NCBI GenBank assembly: GCA_037893225.1
Contig: JAZGUH010000026.1
Coordinates: forward strand, 1,178,001-1,242,000
Length of the DNA: 64,000 bases
Origin: Hippasteria phrygiana
Lineage: Eukaryota; Echinodermata; Asteroidea; Valvatida; Goniasteridae
Reading direction: 5' to 3'
Position 1 is the stretch's first letter. The number at the start of each line of letters is the position of its first letter. This document shows, in pieces, positions 61,698 through 64,000 of the stretch. The notes under the pieces were generated by a model. It had not been told where the DNA came from. It ran no database searches and worked only from the letters and a program-made list of their open reading frames with translations. Position numbers and translations under genes: made by a program.

Positions 61698-61995
61698 GTG
61701 ATCGGTCGATCGCACTGCACTTTCGCACAAGCATCGGTGTATTACGCATTGCAGACTTTGCGCGATCTACCAATCGCACAAGGCAGTTTTGCCACGTGAT
61801 CTACCGATTGAGTTTGCGGTTATGCAGTCGCAATCAGTTATGAAATCGGTAGATCGTTCTGGAAACGGGTTTTGCTTAAGCGGTCGATTGCAAGGGGCGG
61901 GTTTGCGATCGACCGATCGCGCAGGGCAGAACTTGCATGATCGGCAGATCGTGCAGGAATGGGTTTGCGTAATCAATCAATCGCGGAAGTTCCCT
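61698..61995 (+). repeat. Degenerate approximately 32-bp minisatellite, about 9-10 units
   Basis: Units begin GATCGRYMGATCGC-like and continue GCAGGGCAGAACTTGCAT or GCAGGAATGGGTTTGCGT. Units vary from about 30 to 34 bp. Confidence 0.75.
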
Positions 61996-62524
61996 GCGTG
62001 TTGGGAAGATGGTGCAACGTCTGCCCTGCGCGATGGTTCAAAAAGAACTCCTTATTCCAAAAAAAAAAAAAACTGTCTCTGGGAAAAATTACCAGCCAGG
62101 TAAACGACAAACATTCCTTGCGCTCTGTGTGCAGTTGCAAGCGGGCACCCTTTACCCTGAAAATATTCCTGGGTCACTCCAAGCATGTGGAACAGCCCTA
62201 TGTATTACAAAAGCCTTGTCAGAAAGAGTGCTCACAAGGTGTGGCCCACTGGGCCCAGTCTGTGATCTGGGGTGATGACACTAAGATTGAGAAACTGCAG
62301 TGTTGGACAGAGTAGTGTTAGAACATGGAGAAAAAAAAAAAAAAAGGAACTCCTTACATTTCCTGCCTAAACAACTGGTTTTCTTGGGCCATCAATGGCC
62401 CATATTATGGGACTTCCCAGCCAGTGACACAATCATTAGCCCTTGGGTCAAGGGAGTGTCTTGGCATTGATGCATTGCATGGACCTGCCCACAAAGACTA
62501 GCTAGGGATAATTGCATATTGTCT

Positions 62525-62750
62525 GAATGAGGTATCAATAGCGGTACCGCTCTGTTTGATTTGTTTTTGGTTTTTTTTAATGCGGTACAAGCATTAATGC
62601 CCAGCTGGCTGACACAATTAGCTTGTTCTATAAACCGCCTGGCTTCCCATTCATCAGCTAGGTGCGAGGTAGGAATGCAGCACCGCAAAGAAAAACAGCG
62701 GTACTGCAATCAATACCGCATGTGGACAATATGAAATGCTCCCTTATTGG
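62525..62750. mobile_element. Inverted-repeat element, GGTATCAATAGCGGTACCGC ends
   Basis: GTATCAATAGCGGTACCGCT and AGCGGTACTGCAATCAATAC are inverted. A related arm (GGTATCAATTGCGGTACCGC) lies at 8918-8938, right after an ATE1 exon. Confidence 0.7.
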
Positions 62751-64000
62751 TGATGCTGATCAACCAAGTAGGTGATCTCTATCCTGGTCGAAAGGTGGAT
62801 CAGAAAAATGTGGATCAGAGATCCCAATCCACCTTATAATGGTTAGCGTTCCCACTTCAACCTTGATCTGCCAATTTAGCCAAGCTGGATCAGATCCCTA
62901 ATTGGTGAATCAAGTGGAAATGGGGCCTAGGACAAGAAGATATTGCTTGAAATAACAATTGTGCTTACTGCTTAGCAGAAATCAGTTGGAAACCAGTCAC
63001 AAGCAGCACACACTGCATTAGATTTTAGCTGGGTACCAGTTTGTGCTGAGCAGTTTTTCCTCCGGGTTTAGCAAATTTATCTCCCAAGCAGCTCTGTGAA
63101 AGTTGGCCTCAGACAAGTTTATGTAGACAATATCAATATATGTATGCTAGTGCTAGTCGCTTACACTTGTCAGGCCTAACACGACAATACCATAATCTCT
63201 TGAATACGGACAGCGGCATGGCCGTGGGTTTAGGGAAAAGACCACCTGGCCGGTTGTCATCTATACACGCATTCTTGCGCCTACTCGATCTATTGTTTGC
63301 CTGTTTTTTTGCATTAGCTTAAGTGCACAAGCTTGTATTGGCATACCAGCACGCCATTAATAACAGACGGGGTTAAAACTGCGTGTAGATGTCTTCCCAT
63401 CAAGTGCACATGCATATAACACAATTTTGCATTGTATTCTGGGATAGCTTGCGATTCAAAACCAAGTACCTTGTAATACTGCACGCTAGTGCGGCATATT
63501 TTATTCAATTAACAAAATCTTTTGCAGCAGTCACGTTTAGTGAAGGCCAGAAAGAAGTCACATATCTGAGTAGATTTTAATTGATAAATTATTCAGTCAA
63601 GAATTCTGCAAATTATTATACGGCTTGTGCTTCAAACATTTTCTGCAAACACTTCTGATGTTGATTTGGGTATGTATAAAGCAATTTAAATTCTTCACTT
63701 TTTTTAAAAAGTGTATTGTATTTTGCAATTTGCATATGCTATGGTATTAAATTCATCTGTGACGTCAGCTATTCAATTTATTTTATATAGAAATACCTTA
63801 TTAAATTACAGTAAAATAAGTTTATAAATTCAACTGTTTGGTATTAAAATCAGAAGTTCATCGCAGAGAAATGCTTTATCCAATTGAAGTAAAAGAAGGT
63901 GTAACTTGAAATGTTAATTGTTCTATTTTAGCCCACATGTCCATCTGCACCTCCTGGCTATATTCACCCATAGCCATTTCCAATTATAATGACCACACTT

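Overview
This is a eukaryotic, intron-rich window, about 60% A+T and crowded with miniature inverted-repeat elements (MITEs), tRNA-derived SINEs and a few transposon relics. The gene content is two conserved metazoan genes plus one intronless rhodopsin-family GPCR. The Runx exon structure and the paired alternative ATE1 exons fit a deuterostome. The dense MITE landscape and the absence of vertebrate repeats suggest a marine invertebrate such as an echinoderm or hemichordate. I cannot name the species.

Layout. (1) 1236-23616, plus strand: ATE1 (arginyl-tRNA-protein transferase), all coding exons except the first, ending at its stop codon. It includes two homologous 129-bp exons (9820-9948 and 11302-11430) that look like the mutually exclusive exon pair 7a/7b known from mammals. 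(2) 16680-17750, minus strand: a 356-aa single-exon GPCR nested antisense in the 6.7-kb ATE1 intron between 12697 and 19398, next to a decayed Tigger/pogo transposon (12787-14558). (3) 22260-23140: a Penelope-like element relic carrying a 15-copy 17-bp minisatellite. (4) About 23.6-34 kb: intergenic space filled with inverted-repeat elements; no gene recognised. (5) 36454-57448, minus strand: the 3' three coding exons of a RUNX transcription factor, namely the end of the Runt domain (105 bp), a 192-bp linker exon, and a long last exon ending in the Groucho-binding VWRPY. Its 5' exons lie beyond 64000. ATE1 and RUNX therefore converge tail to tail.

Most of the remaining sequence is mobile-element debris. 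At least four element families have ends of the TTAACCCY...RGGGTTAA type expected of piggyBac-like MITEs. One approximately 430-bp family has a palindromic core whose arms covary between copies. A third group is three copies of a MITE ending in AATAAGCCAG. Several elements stop within 50 bp of ATE1 or RUNX exons, close enough to affect splicing signals. No prokaryotic features, no rRNA and no convincing functional tRNA gene were seen.
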